A stretch of 7,655 nucleotides of DNA, taken from contig CALHTA010000353.1 in the NCBI GenBank assembly GCA_938038645.1, positions 1 to 7,655 on the forward strand, written 5' to 3'. Below, piece by piece: positions 7,208 to 7,655 of the stretch. Source of the stretch: an uncultured Thiotrichaceae bacterium (GTDB lineage Bacteria; Pseudomonadota; Gammaproteobacteria; Thiotrichales; Thiotrichaceae). Made by a program: the position numbers and the translations under genes. Position 1 is the stretch's first letter; the number at the start of each line of letters is the position of its first letter. The notes beneath the pieces were generated by a model, which ran no database searches, had not been told where the DNA came from, and saw only the letters and a list, made by a program, of their open reading frames with translations.

Positions 7208-7655
7208 TTACTTGCTGCCAGTCTCTAACGGACGTAACTGACGAGACAGCTTGTCTACGATGCCATTAACAAACTTATGCGCTTGATCGGCACCAAATTT
7301 CTTGGTGAGATTGACCGATTCATTAACGACAACTTTAAATGGCACTTCAGGATGGTTCTTTAGTTCTGTGGTTGCGATGCGCAAGGCTGCAAGTTCAATT
7401 TGATCAAGCTGTTCCACTCCGCGATCAAGTAATGGAATGATTAGCGCATCAATTGATTCAGCGTTATCCAAAACATACTTAACGAGTGTCTGAAAATAGG
7501 CTGCATCAGCTTTACGAAAATCTTTCGATAGATCTCGGTCATCCTGAATCGCGATGTAAATATCCTGATAACTATTCTGCGTCATTTGCCATTGGTAAGT
7601 GGCAATCATTGCTAGTTTTCGGGCGAGCTGCCGCTGACTAATCAGCTGCTTCAAA
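7208..7655 (-). CDS. nusB: Transcription antitermination factor NusB, cut by the window edge
   Basis: All-helical RNA-binding protein that pairs with NusE (ribosomal protein S10) at boxA in rRNA leaders and supports antitermination. About 148 codons are visible and the frame stays open to the right edge. A TTG at 7654 is the first possible start, but the true start may lie outside. Family features are the basic N-terminal stretch RQLARKLA, YQWQ near residue 20, DQIELAALRIATTEL, and the conserved C-terminal FGADQAHKFVNGIVDKL. The visible length already reaches or exceeds the E. coli protein (139 residues), so little can be missing. It is co-transcribed with thiL. Confidence 0.95.
   Translation of the reverse strand, partial: LKQLISQRQLARKLAMIATYQWQMTQNSYQDIYIAIQDDRDLSKDFRKADAAYFQTLVKYVLDNAESIDALIIPLLDRGVEQLDQIELAALRIATTELKNHPEVPFKVVVNESVNLTKKFGADQAHKFVNGIVDKLSRQLRPLETGSK

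Overview
The window looks like chromosomal housekeeping DNA from a gammaproteobacterium of moderately low GC (judged by eye, not computed). The gene order radC (divergent) / coaBC - dut - algC - argB is the arrangement known from Pseudomonas and related Gammaproteobacteria. Dut, CoaBC, AlgC, GrxD, DsbB, ThiL and NusB all carry the family's key residues at close to the E. coli or P. aeruginosa positions. Nothing indicates a phage, transposon, CRISPR array or genomic island, and I recognise no tRNA or rRNA gene. The species cannot be fixed from this sequence.

Left part (1-4266). The first 42 codons of radC run off the left edge on the minus strand. 35 bp away, coaBC starts on the plus strand behind an extended -10 placed so that the mRNA may be leaderless. 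coaBC (CoA synthesis) and dut (dUTPase) overlap by one base. A 127-bp leader follows, with a candidate -10, a two-helical-turn direct repeat and a hairpin that covers the ribosome-binding site of algC (phosphomannomutase/phosphoglucomutase). argB (N-acetylglutamate kinase, with the N-terminal helix of arginine-inhibited enzymes) follows after 38 bp.

Middle part (4258-5280). Two minus-strand genes converge on argB and overlap its 3' end by 9 bp. They are an isoprenylcysteine/phospholipid-type membrane methyltransferase and a small exported protein of unknown function, joined by a 4-base ATGA overlap. This is the only poorly understood gene unit here. The AT-rich region between the methyltransferase and dsbB holds a 60-nt three-part inverted repeat and candidate promoters on both strands.

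Right part (5281-7655). dsbB (inner-membrane disulfide-bond oxidase) and grxD (monothiol CGFS glutaredoxin, Fe-S trafficking) run rightward, grxD with its own extended -10. A perfect 28-bp palindromic terminator separates grxD from the leftward nusB-thiL pair (transcription antitermination factor and thiamine-phosphate kinase). nusB is cut by the right edge.

The window is mostly ordinary core metabolism. The points worth a second look are regulatory (coaBC start, algC leader, dsbB upstream structure) plus the methyltransferase/exported-protein pair. I do not see a convincing new multi-gene system.
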